Source: Levilactobacillus zymae
Lineage (GTDB): Bacteria; Bacillota; Bacilli; Lactobacillales; Lactobacillaceae
Direction: 5' to 3'
NCBI RefSeq assembly: GCF_032190635.1
Contig: NZ_JAVLAS010000001.1
Span: 1,860,001-1,924,000, forward strand
DNA length: 64,000 nucleotides
Both the position numbers and the translations under genes were made by a program. The first letter of the stretch is position 1. Every line of letters starts with the position of its first letter. Positions 7,756 through 16,875 of the stretch are shown piece by piece. The notes beneath the pieces were generated by a model. It searched no databases. It saw only the letters and a list, made by a program, of their open reading frames with translations, and had not been told where the DNA came from.

Positions 7756-10191
7756 TTAATTAGCAACGATGTTGACCAGCTTACCGGGCACCACGATGAC
7801 CTTGCGGATGGTCTTGCCATCCACGTGGGTCTTAACCGTGTCGTCCGCTAAAGCGGCCTGTTCAATGGTATCCTTATCGGCGTCCTTAGCCACCTTTAGG
7901 TGTGCCCGGACCTTACCGTTAACCTGAACCACCATCTCCACGACATCTTCGACCAATTGCTTCGGGTCATAAGTCGGCCACTTGGCGTAGGCGATCGTGT
8001 TGTCGTGACCCATCAGGGACCACAACTCTTCGGCGATGTGCGGTACAATTGGCGAGATCAACTTGACGAAGCCTTCCATGTAAATCAATGGCAGACTGTC
8101 CACTTTGTAGGCTTCGTTGACGAAGACCATCAACTGGGAAATGGCCACGTTGAAGCGCATGGCTTCGATATCTTCGGTCACGGTCTTGACCGTTTGGTTA
8201 TAGATCTTATCTAGTTGACCGTCGTTAATCATGGTGACGCGATCCCGTAAGTGGTTGTTGTCATCGATCAGCAGTCGCCAGACACGGTCTAACCACCGGC
8301 GAGAGCCGTTGATACCTTCCGTGCTCCACGGTTTGGAAGCTTCCAACGGTCCCATGAACATTTCGTACAGCCGCAAGGTATCGGCCCCGTGTTGTTCCAC
8401 GATTTCGTCGGGGTTGATGACGTTCCCCTTGGACTTGGACATCTTTTCGTGGTTGGTCCCCAGAATCATCCCCTGGTTGACCAACTTCTGGAACGGTTCC
8501 TTGGTTGGCACGACACCCAGGTCGTACAAGAACTTGTGCCAGAACCGCGCGTACAGCAGATGCAAGACGGCGTGTTCGGCGCCCCCAATGTAAAGGTCAA
8601 CGGGCATCCAGTACTTTAATTTCTCCGGATCGGCAATCATCTTGTCGTTGTGCGGATCGACGTAACGTAAGAAGTACCATGAACTCCCGGCCCATTGTGG
8701 CATGGTGTTGGTTTCGCGCTTCCCCTTACGACCGTTCTTATCCACCACGTTGACCCAGTCATCCAGGTTCGCCAGCGGGCTTTCACCCGTTCCCGAAGGT
8801 TCGAGTTGCTTAGCGGCTGGCAGGCGTAACGGTAATTCATCTTCCGGAACCAACGTGGTTTCGCCGTCTTCCCAGTGGATAACGGGAATCGGTTCGCCCC
8901 AGTAACGTTGCCGTGAGAAGATCCAGTCCCGTAGCCGGAAGTTGACCTGCTTGTGGCCCGCATCGTGGGCTTCCAACCAGTCGGTGGCCGCGGTCATGGC
9001 TTCGGCCTTGTCCATCCCGTCTAAGAAGTCGGAGTTGATGTGCTTACCGTCGCCCGTGTAGGCCGCCGTTTGCACGTCCACGTCACTGCCGTCTGCGGGC
9101 GCGATGACCTGAACGATCGGCAACTTGAACTTCTTGGCAAAGTCGTTGTCCCGGTCATCGTGGGCGGGAACGGCCATGATGGCCCCGGTCCCGTAAGATG
9201 CCAGGACGTAATCGCCGATCCAGATCGGTAACTTCTTGCCGTTGATCGGGTTGATCCCGTAGGCCCCGGTGAAGACCCCGGACTTATCCTTGTTCAGGTC
9301 GGTCCGTTCCAAGTCAGACTTGCTTTCGATGGCTTCCTTGTAGGCTTGTACGGCGTCGTGTTGTTCCGGCGTGGTGATCTCATCGACCAGCTTGTGTTCC
9401 GGCGCTAAGACCATGTAGGTCGCCCCAAACAACGTATCGGGCCGCGTCGAGTAAACTTCGATTTGCGCATCGGCGTGGTCGGCGATCTTAAAGAAGATGC
9501 TGGCCCCTTCGGAACGACCAATCCAGTGACGTTGCTGTTCCTTGATGCTTTCCGGCCAATCCAGGTCGTCTAGGTCGGTCAACAAGCGGTCGGCGTAAGC
9601 CGTGATCCGTAAGACCCATTGCCGCATTGGCACGCGGTAAACGGGGTAACCGCCCCGTTCAGTCTTGCCGTCGACGACTTCTTCGTTGGCCACGACGGTT
9701 CCCCCCATGAAGTCGGGTGCCCAGTTAACCATGATCTTGTCTTCGTAGGCTAAACCCTTCTTATAGAGTTGTTCGAAAATCCATTGCGTCCATTTGTAAT
9801 AGGATTCGTCGGTGGTATTAACTTCGCGACTCCAGTCGTAGGAGAAGCCTAACGAGCGAATCTGACGTTTGAAGTTCTTAATGTTGTGGGCGGTAAAGTC
9901 CTTGGGGTTGTGCCCCGTCTTTAACGCGTACTGTTCGGCTGGTAAACCAAACGCGTCCCACCCCATGGGGTGTAAGACGTTAAAGCCCTGCATCCGCTTG
10001 TAACGGGCCATGATGTCGGTTGCGGTGTACCCTTCAGGATGCCCCACGTGCAGGCCTTGTCCGGATGGATAAGGGAACATATCCAAGACGTAATACTTGG
10101 GCTTGGTCGTGTTATCCGAAGCCTTGAAGGTTTCGTTGACCCGCCAGTAATGTTGCCACTTACGTTCAATAATTTGGTGTTTGTATGCCAA
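7756..10191 (-). CDS. leuS: Leucyl-tRNA synthetase
   Basis: 811 residues, a normal bacterial class Ia LeuRS length. It charges tRNA-Leu in the cytosol. HIGH motif is HVGH at 48-51 within [20 protein letters not shown] motif appears as EKMSKSKGN in the second half; the CP1 editing domain contains the [10 protein letters not shown] and [15 protein letters not shown] motifs. The ATG at 10191 follows AAAGGAA. Expression should be controlled by the T-box leader upstream, which carries a Leu specifier codon. Confidence 0.98.
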   Translation of the reverse strand: MAYKHQIIERKWQHYWRVNETFKASDNTTKPKYYVLDMFPYPSGQGLHVGHPEGYTATDIMARYKRMQGFNVLHPMGWDAFGLPAEQYALKTGHNPKDFTAHNIKNFKRQIRSLGFSYDWSREVNTTDESYYKWTQWIFEQLYKKGLAYEDKIMVNWAPDFMGGTVVANEEVVDGKTERGGYPVYRVPMRQWVLRITAYADRLLTDLDDLDWPESIKEQQRHWIGRSEGASIFFKIADHADAQIEVYSTRPDTLFGATYMVLAPEHKLVDEITTPEQHDAVQAYKEAIESKSDLERTDLNKDKSGVFTGAYGINPINGKKLPIWIGDYVLASYGTGAIMAVPAHDDRDNDFAKKFKLPIVQVIAPADGSDVDVQTAAYTGDGKHINSDFLDGMDKAEAMTAATDWLEAHDAGHKQVNFRLRDWIFSRQRYWGEPIPVIHWEDGETTLVPEDELPLRLPAAKQLEPSGTGESPLANLDDWVNVVDKNGRKGKRETNTMPQWAGSSWYFLRYVDPHNDKMIADPEKLKYWMPVDLYIGGAEHAVLHLLYARFWHKFLYDLGVVPTKEPFQKLVNQGMILGTNHEKMSKSKGNVINPDEIVEQHGADTLRLYEMFMGPLEASKPWSTEGINGSRRWLDRVWRLLIDDNNHLRDRVTMINDGQLDKIYNQTVKTVTEDIEAMRFNVAISQLMVFVNEAYKVDSLPLIYMEGFVKLISPIVPHIAEELWSLMGHDNTIAYAKWPTYDPKQLVEDVVEMVVQVNGKVRAHLKVAKDADKDTIEQAALADDTVKTHVDGKTIRKVIVVPGKLVNIVAN

Positions 10192-10208
10192 AATGACGCT
10201 TCCTTTCC

Positions 10209-10472
10209 TCTAAGTCAACGTTGTGTGTCAAAAAAAGCCCCCAGAAATCGCCAATTGGCCAATTTCTGTAGGGCGTTTGAGCGCGGTACCACCTACGTTT
10301 TCCCAATACCTGGGACTCAGTGGCGGATAACGGCGCCAGACGCCCACCTTACGGCAGATCCACTCGGAGATAAGTTCGCCCACCCGGGTAACGGATTCTC
10401 AGCCCCATCCGCTCTCTAGATACCCCGGCATTGCTACTACTTCTCGTCAACGTTCAGTGTTAATCGGTAATT
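10209..10472 (-). promoter_or_regulatory. T-box leader of leuS, specifier CUU (Leu)
   Basis: On the minus strand the conserved T-box AGGTGGTACCGCG is at 10281-10293 (as complement), followed by the terminator hairpin. Stem I carries AGAGAG and, in the specifier loop context GAA-CTT-A, a Leu codon CUU at 10374-10372. Uncharged tRNA-Leu would pair with the specifier and, through its 3' end, with UGGU in the T-box, giving the antiterminator. The leader runs about 260 nt from the promoter to the terminator, normal for the class. Specifier assignment is by motif spacing. Confidence 0.92.
10229..10276 (-). terminator. Terminator hairpin of the leuS T-box
   Basis: GCCCTACAGAAATTGG pairs with CCAATTGGCGATTTCTGGGGGC-type sequence and is followed by seven T on the minus strand. 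It competes with the antiterminator formed by the T-box sequence. Confidence 0.85.
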
Positions 10473-10478
10473 GTCCTA

Positions 10479-10507
10479 ATCTTAGCAAACCCCCCCGGGA
10501 AAAGCAA
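10479..10507 (-). promoter_or_regulatory. Promoter of the leuS leader
   Basis: Minus-strand TTGCTT (10502-10507) and TAAGAT (10479-10484) with exactly 17 bp between. Confidence 0.65.
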
Positions 10508-10550
10508 GACGACACCGGTAGTTTTCCCGGCAAATTTCTTGAATCGATTA

Positions 10551-10559
10551 TGCTATACT
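10551..10559 (+). promoter_or_regulatory. Extended -10 promoter of the PAP2 gene
   Basis: TGCTATACT, -10 at 10554-10559, about 30 bp before the start codon. Confidence 0.5.
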
Positions 10560-10588
10560 TGACTCATCAAATTTAACCTAAAGGATCG

Positions 10589-11233
10589 ATGATTGTGCCG
10601 AAAATTTCCCGTTGGCGCTGGGGTCTCACCTGGATCGCCGGCTTACTCTTCTTGATTGATTTATGGGGCGTCACGACTCACCAAGCCTGGGTGACTGTCG
10701 TCGATACTCACCTCATTCACCTGATTCGTCAGCCCCTAGCCCCAGCTGGAACCCAAGGGATGATCATGATCACCTCGGCGGGCAATCCCCGGTGCGTCGT
10801 CTGGATCACCCTATTGTTACTTGCCGTTCTGGTCATTGCCCGCCGGTTCCGAGCGGCCTTAATGATTCTGATCAACGTCGCTGGTTGGGCCGGATTAGGT
10901 AACACCGTGATTAAGAACCTAGTGCAACGCCCCCGACCGACCGTCCACCGACTAGTGGCCGCCAGTTCCTACAGCTTTCCTAGCGGTCACTCGGTTACCG
11001 CCATGCTGCTGTGGGGTGCCGTCATCGTGTTGACCGCCTACTATCTGGCCAATCATCCCGTGTGGAAATCGGTGATCATTAGCCTCGCCAGTCTCTGGAT
11101 TGTCGCCATTGGCGTTTCCCGCGTCTTCGTGGGTGTCCATTATCCCACCGACGTTCTGGGCGGTTGGTTACTGGGGTTCTGTTGTTTGACCCTGACACAG
11201 TGGGCTCTCACCCGCAAAGGAAGCGAACTTTAG
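10589..11233 (+). CDS. PAP2-family membrane phosphatase
   Basis: 214 residues with about six hydrophobic segments. The three-part acid phosphatase signature is complete: KNLVQRPRP (residues about 110-118), PSGHS (about 131-135) and SRVFVGVHYPTD (about 177-188). Such enzymes dephosphorylate undecaprenyl pyrophosphate, phosphatidylglycerol phosphate or similar lipids on the outer membrane face; which one cannot be told. AAAGGA is only three bases from the ATG at 10589 but nine from a GTG at 10595, so the GTG may be the true start. The stop TAG at 11231 is directly followed by the ATG of the methyltransferase (no gap), so the two are translated as a coupled pair. Confidence 0.9.
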   Translation: MIVPKISRWRWGLTWIAGLLFLIDLWGVTTHQAWVTVVDTHLIHLIRQPLAPAGTQGMIMITSAGNPRCVVWITLLLLAVLVIARRFRAALMILINVAGWAGLGNTVIKNLVQRPRPTVHRLVAASSYSFPSGHSVTAMLLWGAVIVLTAYYLANHPVWKSVIISLASLWIVAIGVSRVFVGVHYPTDVLGGWLLGFCCLTLTQWALTRKGSEL

Positions 11234-11797
11234 ATGAATTTACCCAACGCCTTAACCTATAGTCATTTTCTCCTCAAAGAATGCGTTTATCCGGGAGCCA
11301 CCGTTGTCGATGCCACGGTAGGCAACGGTCACGACACCGTTTTTCTCGCCCAACTGGTGGGCCCCGCTGGCCACGTCATTGGCTTTGACGTCCAGGCGGT
11401 GGCCCTGCAACACACGCAAACCCAACTCACCCTCACTGGTCTGAGTGCTAGGGTCGACCTCCATTTAACCGGCCACGAACACGCCGCCGAATATCTCGCC
11501 AATACCCAACTAGCGGGCGCCGTCTTCAACTTGGGCTACTTACCGGGGGGCGATAAGCACCGCATTACCCAGGCAACGACCACGTTAACGGCCATCAACG
11601 CACTGCTCCCACACCTGATGCGGGGCGGACGCCTGCTGTTAGTGGTGTATTCCGGCCATCCCGGGGGTGCCGCCGAAGCCCAAGCCGTCCGCGACTTTTG
11701 CACTGCGTTGCCGCAGAAAACCTACCAGGTACTCCAGTACGGATTCATCAACCAAGTGCACCAACCACCCTATCTCCTGGCCATTGAACGACGTTAA
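11234..11797 (+). CDS. SAM-dependent methyltransferase, YtqB/MnmM family
   Basis: 187 residues. Motif I is VVDATVGNGHDTVFLA (residues about 24-39) followed by the acidic GFDVQ, and the family hallmark FNLGYLPGGDKH is at about 95-106. Proteins with this hallmark include Bacillus YtqB, reported as MnmM, which methylates the wobble 5-aminomethyl-2-thiouridine of tRNA. The assignment here is by motif. It is joined end to end with the PAP2 gene and shares its promoter. Confidence 0.85.
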   Translation: MNLPNALTYSHFLLKECVYPGATVVDATVGNGHDTVFLAQLVGPAGHVIGFDVQAVALQHTQTQLTLTGLSARVDLHLTGHEHAAEYLANTQLAGAVFNLGYLPGGDKHRITQATTTLTAINALLPHLMRGGRLLLVVYSGHPGGAAEAQAVRDFCTALPQKTYQVLQYGFINQVHQPPYLLAIERR

Positions 11798-11804
11798 CTA
11801 ACCT

Positions 11805-11852
11805 AAAAATAGGCTGCCACAGACCGCTCAGCGGTCGTGGCAGCCTATTTAG
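11805..11852. terminator. Bidirectional terminator (methyltransferase / MarR gene)
   Basis: AAATAGGCTGCCAC (11807-11820) pairs with GTGGCAGCCTATTT (11837-11850), with an inner CCGCT/AGCGG stem. Lies between converging genes. Confidence 0.8.
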
Positions 11853-11861
11853 TGTGACCTA

Positions 11862-12317
11862 CTAATCTTGATCATCTAACTGCCGGGCCGCCGCGATATC
11901 CGGCCCCACGATGGTTCCCACCACCGTTTCAATTGCCGCAATTAAAGGACTTTCCGGCGTGATCCCCGTGGTTGCAAATTGCCGTTCCCACCACCCGACC
12001 CGAATCCGCTGGATAGTGGTGACCACTTGTTGCCCCGCAACCGTCAGGGTTAACAACTTGGTCTTCCCCGTGCCATTAGTTTTTTTCAGATAACCCAACT
12101 TTTCCATCTTATTAATCTCCCGGGTAGCTAGGGCCTTATCAACGACCAATAACCGTGCCACGTGATTCTGCGTAATAGTAGGATAATCGCCCACCGTTAA
12201 CAGAATACAGGCTGCCGTCGGATTTAGATTAAGATCGTCAAACTGTTGCTTGGTATCCTTGTAGTATTGCCGATGCAGGATCGAAATATCCTGCGCTAAA
12301 TAGCCGATATTTTTCAT
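11862..12317 (-). CDS. MarR-family transcriptional regulator
   Basis: 151 residues from the ATG at 12317, chosen because AAGAGGC lies seven bases upstream; a longer frame starting at 12386 lacks a binding site. The winged helix spans about residues 30-105 (TITQNHVARLLVVDKALATREINKMEKLGYLKKTNG...), with the typical 'KMEKLGYL' recognition and wing region. MarR proteins are dimeric repressors that release DNA on ligand binding. It is divergent from alsS-alsD, and an inverted repeat TGTTGA-N4-TCAACA overlaps the alsS -35, so control of acetoin synthesis is the natural guess. The ligand is unknown. Confidence 0.88.
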   Translation of the reverse strand: MKNIGYLAQDISILHRQYYKDTKQQFDDLNLNPTAACILLTVGDYPTITQNHVARLLVVDKALATREINKMEKLGYLKKTNGTGKTKLLTLTVAGQQVVTTIQRIRVGWWERQFATTGITPESPLIAAIETVVGTIVGPDIAAARQLDDQD

Positions 12318-12342
12318 CGTTTTGCCTCTTTTGCTGCTTGCG

Positions 12343-12373
12343 TGTTGACAAATCAACATAAGCGTTCTATCTT
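12343..12373 (+). promoter_or_regulatory. alsS promoter with overlapping inverted repeat
   Basis: TTGACA (12345-12350), 17 bp, TATCTT (12368-12373). An inverted repeat TGTTGA/TCAACA with 4-bp spacer (12343-12358) covers the -35, a good place for MarR-type repression. Operator role is inference. Confidence 0.6.
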
Positions 12374-12421
12374 TAAACCATAACATGTGATCACTGCTTA
12401 AACAAGGAGACGACTTTACTC

Positions 12422-14089
12422 ATGACAATTAACGGTGCTGAAGCGCTACTACAATCCATGATCAATCAGGGCATTAAATACGTGTTTGGCCTCCCCGGGG
12501 CCAAGGTCGACCAACTATTCGACCTCCTCACCTACAGCCAGGATCCCCGGACCCCCCAACTCGTGATTACCCACCACGAGCAAAACGCTGCCTTCATGGC
12601 CGCCGGTATTGGCCGACTGACCGGCAAACCCGGCGTGGTTGCGACAACCTCGGGCCCCGGCGTTTCCAACCTCGCGACTGGTCTCATCACCGCCACGTCC
12701 GAAGGAGACCCCGTGATTGCTTTAGGCGGTCAGGTGCCCCGCAATGACGTGGCCCGGCTCACGCACCAAAGCATCCCTAGCAAAGAACTCTTGACCGCCG
12801 CGACCAAGGATAGTGTCGAGGTCCAAGACGCCAACAACCTCTCCGAAACCTTTGCCAACGCTTATCAGACGGCGGTGGCCCCCAAGGCTGGTGCGACGTT
12901 CATTTCCCTTCCCAAGGATGTTCTGGACGATGCGGTGACCACCCCGGCGATTCAGCCGTTGGCCCCCATCGCCCAGGGGAGCGCCGACGCGGCGACCCTC
13001 GCGCAAGTTTCCGCCAAACTACAAGCCGCTAAACTCCCCGTGATTTTAGCCGGTATGCGTTCGTCGAGCACCGCCGTGACCGCGGCGATTCACGCGTTAC
13101 TCCAGAAATTTTCCATCCCCGTGGTTGAGACCTTCCAGGGCGCCGGGGTCATCTCCCGTGACCTGGAAAAAGACTACTTTGGTCGGGTGGGGCTCTTCCG
13201 TAATCAGATTGGGGATGCCATCTTAAGGGAAAGCGACCTGGTCATCACCGTGGGGTACGACCCCGTCGAATACGAAGGCCGCCTGTGGAACCTCGATCGG
13301 ACCGGCGACATCATCAACCTCGATAGTATCGCACCGGAAATTTCTAACGATTACCAACCCGACCTAGTCATCCAGGCCGACATTGCCAAGACCCTAACGG
13401 CGCTTAGCCAGAGCCTGCCTGCCATGACCCTTAGTGACGAGATGGTTGCTCACCTGCACCACTTACGCGATCACTTCGATTCTCAAGACGCCGTCCCCGC
13501 CACCACTGCGGGTCACGGGGTGCATCCTTTGGCTATCGTCCGGGCCTTACAGGACCAGGTCAACGACGACACCACGGTCACGGTCGACGTCGGTAGTCAC
13601 TACATCTGGATGGCCCGGCACTTCCGCAGTTACAAGCCACGGCACTTGCTCTTTAGTAACGGCATGCAAACGCTAGGCGTGGCCCTTCCCTGGGCCATTG
13701 CGGCCGCACTCGAACGGCCCGACCAACACGTCGTCTCCGTGGCTGGCGACGGGGGCTTTCTCTTTTCCAGTCAGGAACTGGAAACGGCCGTGCGGCTGCA
13801 CCTCAACATCGTGCAATTGATCTGGAACGACGGGCACTACAACATGGTTCAATTCCAAGAACAAGCTAAATACGGGCGTGATTCCGGGGTCAACATCGGC
13901 AACGTCGACTTCGCCAAGTACGCCGAAAGCTTCGGGGCTACCGGGTTACACGCCGAAACGCCGGAACAAGTCACGGCGGCGCTCAAGCAGGCATTTGCCA
14001 CGGACGGGCCGACCGTGATTGACATCCCCGTGGACTACCGCGATAATCTCAAATTCGCGTCAACGTTACTCAAAGACGTCTTGAACTAA
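12422..14089 (+). CDS. alsS: Acetolactate synthase, catabolic type
   Basis: 555 residues, the length of catabolic AlsS rather than the biosynthetic IlvB (no partner small subunit is near). It joins two pyruvates to alpha-acetolactate using thiamine diphosphate. The catalytic Glu is in THHEQNAAFMAAG (E53); the ThDP/Mg motif is GDGGFLFSSQELETAVRLHLNIVQLIWND. AAGGAG lies about 11 bases upstream of the ATG. It forms an operon with alsD (19-bp gap), giving pyruvate to acetoin, a pH-protective and redox-neutral overflow route. Divergent MarR gene likely controls it. Confidence 0.96.
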   Translation: MTINGAEALLQSMINQGIKYVFGLPGAKVDQLFDLLTYSQDPRTPQLVITHHEQNAAFMAAGIGRLTGKPGVVATTSGPGVSNLATGLITATSEGDPVIALGGQVPRNDVARLTHQSIPSKELLTAATKDSVEVQDANNLSETFANAYQTAVAPKAGATFISLPKDVLDDAVTTPAIQPLAPIAQGSADAATLAQVSAKLQAAKLPVILAGMRSSSTAVTAAIHALLQKFSIPVVETFQGAGVISRDLEKDYFGRVGLFRNQIGDAILRESDLVITVGYDPVEYEGRLWNLDRTGDIINLDSIAPEISNDYQPDLVIQADIAKTLTALSQSLPAMTLSDEMVAHLHHLRDHFDSQDAVPATTAGHGVHPLAIVRALQDQVNDDTTVTVDVGSHYIWMARHFRSYKPRHLLFSNGMQTLGVALPWAIAAALERPDQHVVSVAGDGGFLFSSQELETAVRLHLNIVQLIWNDGHYNMVQFQEQAKYGRDSGVNIGNVDFAKYAESFGATGLHAETPEQVTAALKQAFATDGPTVIDIPVDYRDNLKFASTLLKDVLN

Positions 14090-14108
14090 TCGAAAGAAGG
14101 CTTATGTC

Positions 14109-14819
14109 ATGTCAAACACCACCACTTTATACCAACACGGGACCCTGGCCCTACTGGTACCGGGGCTCCTCGATGGAACCATCACCATGCAAGACCTATT
14201 GGCCCATGGTGACACGGGCATTGGGACCGGGGAAGGTCTGGACGGCGAGCTCATTATTTTAGAGGGCACACCCTACCAGGTCGATAGTCACGGACAGGTT
14301 AACCTGGTCTCCGCCGACTTTACCCTCCCCTTTGCCAACAGTCACTTCGCCGCTTATCAGCCACTGATGACGGTCGAAAACGCCCGGCAGGCCGACCTGC
14401 CGGCCCAAATCATGGCCGAAACCCGGAGTGCCAACACCTTCTTCTCCGTGAAGATTACGGGAACGTTCACCCAAATGCGAACGCGAGCCGTGCAAAAATC
14501 GGCACAGCCTTACCAGTCGTTAGCCAAGACAGCGGCGACCCAACGCATTTTTACCCGGGAGACGGTCACCGGAACCCTGCTTAGCTACTATTCTCCCCAA
14601 ATCTTCGATGGCGTGGCCGTCGGCGGGTTCCACAGCCACTTTATGTCCGCCGACCACGACTTTGGCGGCCACATCCTGGATTTCGCCACGGTCGACGGCG
14701 AAATCACCTGGCAACAGTTCGACAGTTTGGCCCAACACCTGCCAACGCAAAGCGCCGCCTACATGGCTCACGACTTCAGCCAAGATGATATTCTTGGCGC
14801 AATTCACCAAGCCGAATAA
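14109..14819 (+). CDS. alsD: Alpha-acetolactate decarboxylase
   Basis: 236 residues, the usual size. It converts alpha-acetolactate to (R)-acetoin in the cytosol. The zinc site is visible as GGFHSHFMSADHDFGGH (His-x-His plus a further His) near residues 175-193. AAAGAAGG precedes the ATG at 14109. Second gene of the alsS-alsD operon, followed by a terminator. Confidence 0.96.
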   Translation: MSNTTTLYQHGTLALLVPGLLDGTITMQDLLAHGDTGIGTGEGLDGELIILEGTPYQVDSHGQVNLVSADFTLPFANSHFAAYQPLMTVENARQADLPAQIMAETRSANTFFSVKITGTFTQMRTRAVQKSAQPYQSLAKTAATQRIFTRETVTGTLLSYYSPQIFDGVAVGGFHSHFMSADHDFGGHILDFATVDGEITWQQFDSLAQHLPTQSAAYMAHDFSQDDILGAIHQAE

Positions 14820-14831
14820 TTTGTCTCAACT

Positions 14832-14882
14832 AAGCCAGGCCCAACTACTCGTCATTTCCGAGTGGCTGAGCCTGGTTTTTCG
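14832..14882 (+). terminator. Terminator of alsS-alsD
   Basis: AAGCCAGGC and GCCTGGTT form the outer stem, ACTCG/CGAGT the inner one, then TTTTTCGTT. Confidence 0.8.
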
Positions 14883-14909
14883 TTGTTCGTCATGCGTTAA
14901 AAATGGGGT

Positions 14910-14938
14910 TTGACATGTTAGTCTAATTAGACTATGAT
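14910..14938 (+). promoter_or_regulatory. Promoter of the esterase-padR operon
   Basis: Consensus TTGACA (14910-14915), 17-bp spacer, TATGAT (14933-14938). The spacer is filled by a perfect palindrome and the start region by a second one. Confidence 0.8.
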
Positions 14939-14960
14939 GATTTAGTCCAATTAGACTAAA
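14919..14960. promoter_or_regulatory. Two tandem operator-like palindromes (candidate PadR sites)
   Basis: Site 1, TAGTCTAATTAGACTA (14919-14934), is a perfect 16-bp palindrome between -35 and -10. Site 2, TTTAGTCCAATTAGACTAAA (14941-14960), is a 20-bp palindrome with one mismatch, at the likely transcription start and touching the Shine-Dalgarno. Both share the AGTC-N6-GACT core with centres about 24 bp apart. The only regulator in the operon is PadR-type, so autoregulation is the simple reading. Confidence 0.75.
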
Positions 14961-14973
14961 GGAGTTTTTATTT

Positions 14974-15831
14974 ATGAAATCCATCTTAATGGTCGGCCAA
15001 TCGAACATGGCCGGCCGCGGCTTTTTAACCGCCGTTCCCCCCATCTTAAACGACCACCTACGCATGTTGCGTAACGGGCGTTGGCAACAGCTCGCCGAAC
15101 CAGTCAACGTCGACCGCGAAGTCGCCGGCGTGGGACTCGCCCCCGCCTTTGCGCAAGCCTGGTCCGCCGACCACCCCACCGAAACGCTGGGATTGATTCC
15201 CTGTGCCGAGGGTGGCAGCGCGCTCGCCGAATGGGCGCCGGATGCGCCACTGATGCGCCACGCCATTAGCGAAGCCCGCTTTGCGCAAGAAACCAGCGAG
15301 ATCATCGCGATTCTCTGGCACCAGGGCGAAAATGACAGTCTTGATCAACATTACCGCACGTACCAGACCCAACTCACCCACACCCTGACCCATCTTCGGA
15401 CGGCGCTCAACTTACCTGCCGTTCCCATTATTTTAGGCGGGCTTCCCGCTTTTCTGGGCCAGCACGGCTTCGGGTTAAGCGCAACGGAAGCGCCCCAGAT
15501 TGATGCCCTGATTCGCCAAACCGCCGCCGACCTGCCCCAGGCCTACTTCGTAACGGCGGCTGATTTGACCGCTAACCCGGATGGCATCCACCTCAACGCC
15601 CCGTCGCAACGGCGCTTTGGGGTCCGTTACTACCAGGCCTTCCACCAACGGGCCGACGTCTTAGCGCCATTGGCCGACGAAACCCAGCGTGTGGCAGCGT
15701 TGACCGCTCACCCGTTGACCGCCGCCGAGGCCCTGTACCTGCAGAGTAAACGCTTTGCGCTGGGTCAAACCACCTTTGACGAGTTCATGGCCGCCGTGCA
15801 AGCCAGTCGCAGCGGGGAGGCCGATGCATGA
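14974..15831 (+). CDS. SASA-type carbohydrate/sialate O-acetylesterase
   Basis: 285 residues, no signal peptide, so cytosolic. SGNH-like fold of the SASA (DUF303)/CE6 family: nucleophile block LMVGQSNMAG (Ser10), IPCAEGGSAL with oxyanion Gly, WHQGENDS near residue 113, and the acid/base block NPDGIHLN near 203-210. It should remove acetyl groups from sugars. About 60 residues at the C-terminus (after the catalytic His) extend beyond the minimal domain. AAAGGAG lies 9 bases upstream. The padR gene begins at 15828 inside its end (ATGA overlap), so both are one operon under the palindromes at 14919-14960. Confidence 0.88.
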   Translation: MKSILMVGQSNMAGRGFLTAVPPILNDHLRMLRNGRWQQLAEPVNVDREVAGVGLAPAFAQAWSADHPTETLGLIPCAEGGSALAEWAPDAPLMRHAISEARFAQETSEIIAILWHQGENDSLDQHYRTYQTQLTHTLTHLRTALNLPAVPIILGGLPAFLGQHGFGLSATEAPQIDALIRQTAADLPQAYFVTAADLTANPDGIHLNAPSQRRFGVRYYQAFHQRADVLAPLADETQRVAALTAHPLTAAEALYLQSKRFALGQTTFDEFMAAVQASRSGEADA

Positions 15832-16337
15832 TTCCCTTCTTGATCCTAGGCTTATTAAAAGAAGAAGCCGGCTCCTACGGCTACGAACTACTGACCTACA
15901 TGCGCGAACGGCACTTCGACTACGTCATCCACTACACCAAGGGGTCGTTTTATTACAACCTCCAGCAACTGGAGGCCAAGGCCCTCTTGGAACAACTGCC
16001 CGCCGCCACGCCGGGGACCAAGGAGACGCGTTACCAGTTGACCGCCGCCGGGGAGACGGAATTTCGCCGACTTTTCGAAAAATATGGTCGGGTCAACGAC
16101 ACCACCGCCATGGCCTTCTACGCGGTCCTACTCTTCGCCGACCAGGCACCCGACTTGATGCCCGCGTTACTGGCCTTTCAAATCACTGCGACCAAAAAGA
16201 AGATTCGGCTCACGGAGGAATCGCTGCAAACCACGCCCGACCTGCCCAATAATTATTCCCGAATTCTGGCCAACACGGTCAAACACCACCGGGTCAACCT
16301 GCAGTGGTTCCGGCAACTACAGCAAACCTACCGGTAG
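15828..16337 (+). CDS. PadR-family transcriptional regulator
   Basis: 169 residues. Winged helix in residues 1-85, with the PadR pattern ILGLLKEE.GSYGYELL...FDYVIHYTKGSFYYNLQQLEAKALLE; then a helical C-terminal dimerisation part. Overlaps the esterase gene by four bases, so translation is coupled. PadR proteins often repress their own operon and respond to small molecules such as phenolic acids; the effector is unknown here. Candidate operators are the two palindromes upstream of the esterase. Confidence 0.9.
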   Translation: MIPFLILGLLKEEAGSYGYELLTYMRERHFDYVIHYTKGSFYYNLQQLEAKALLEQLPAATPGTKETRYQLTAAGETEFRRLFEKYGRVNDTTAMAFYAVLLFADQAPDLMPALLAFQITATKKKIRLTEESLQTTPDLPNNYSRILANTVKHHRVNLQWFRQLQQTYR

Positions 16338-16403
16338 ACCGCGATGCTCTTTTGACCCGTTTTCGTGCCAAACGCGTAAACTAAAACGTGGGAGGTCTTT
16401 ACC

Positions 16404-16862
16404 ATGGAAACGTTAAAATTACTGCACGCACGCCAAGCGGTCCGCCAATACACGGGGCAACTGACCGACGAGCAACTACAGACGATCCTAGCGGCGGGCA
16501 ACGCCGCCCCGGTCGGCATGGGCCAGTATGCCGATTATCGCCTCATCGTCATTCAGGACCCGCAGATTCTACAACAAATGTCTCAAATCTATGCAGCGCC
16601 CACGGTCATCGTGGTGGCCACTCGCCAGCCGGACCACATGGCCCTACTATCGGCCGGGATCATCGCCCACAATCTGGAACTGGCTGCCGAAGATTTAGGC
16701 TTAGGCGCCAATTATAACCTGGCCGGCCTGGCCAGCATCCCGCACACGGTGTTGCCGGCCGGATTTACGGCCGTCTTTAGCCTGACCCTGGGCCAAACCA
16801 CGCAGCCCTTTACGCCCCGCCAAATTCCGGCCGACCGGATCAAGACTAAAATTATCAAATAA
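16404..16862 (+). CDS. Small nitroreductase-family protein
   Basis: 152 residues, shorter than the usual 170-220. The FMN-binding N-terminus ARQAVRQYTGQLTDEQLQTILAAGNAAPVGMGQYADYRL is clear, as is the mid-domain HNLELAAEDLGLGANY and the C-terminal GFTAVFSLTLGQTTQ. It probably reduces a small compound with NAD(P)H via FMN as a homodimer. The substrate is not predictable. GGGAGG lies about nine bases before the ATG. Monocistronic. Confidence 0.85.
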   Translation: METLKLLHARQAVRQYTGQLTDEQLQTILAAGNAAPVGMGQYADYRLIVIQDPQILQQMSQIYAAPTVIVVATRQPDHMALLSAGIIAHNLELAAEDLGLGANYNLAGLASIPHTVLPAGFTAVFSLTLGQTTQPFTPRQIPADRIKTKIIK

Positions 16863-16875
16863 TCTGCTTAGCCTC

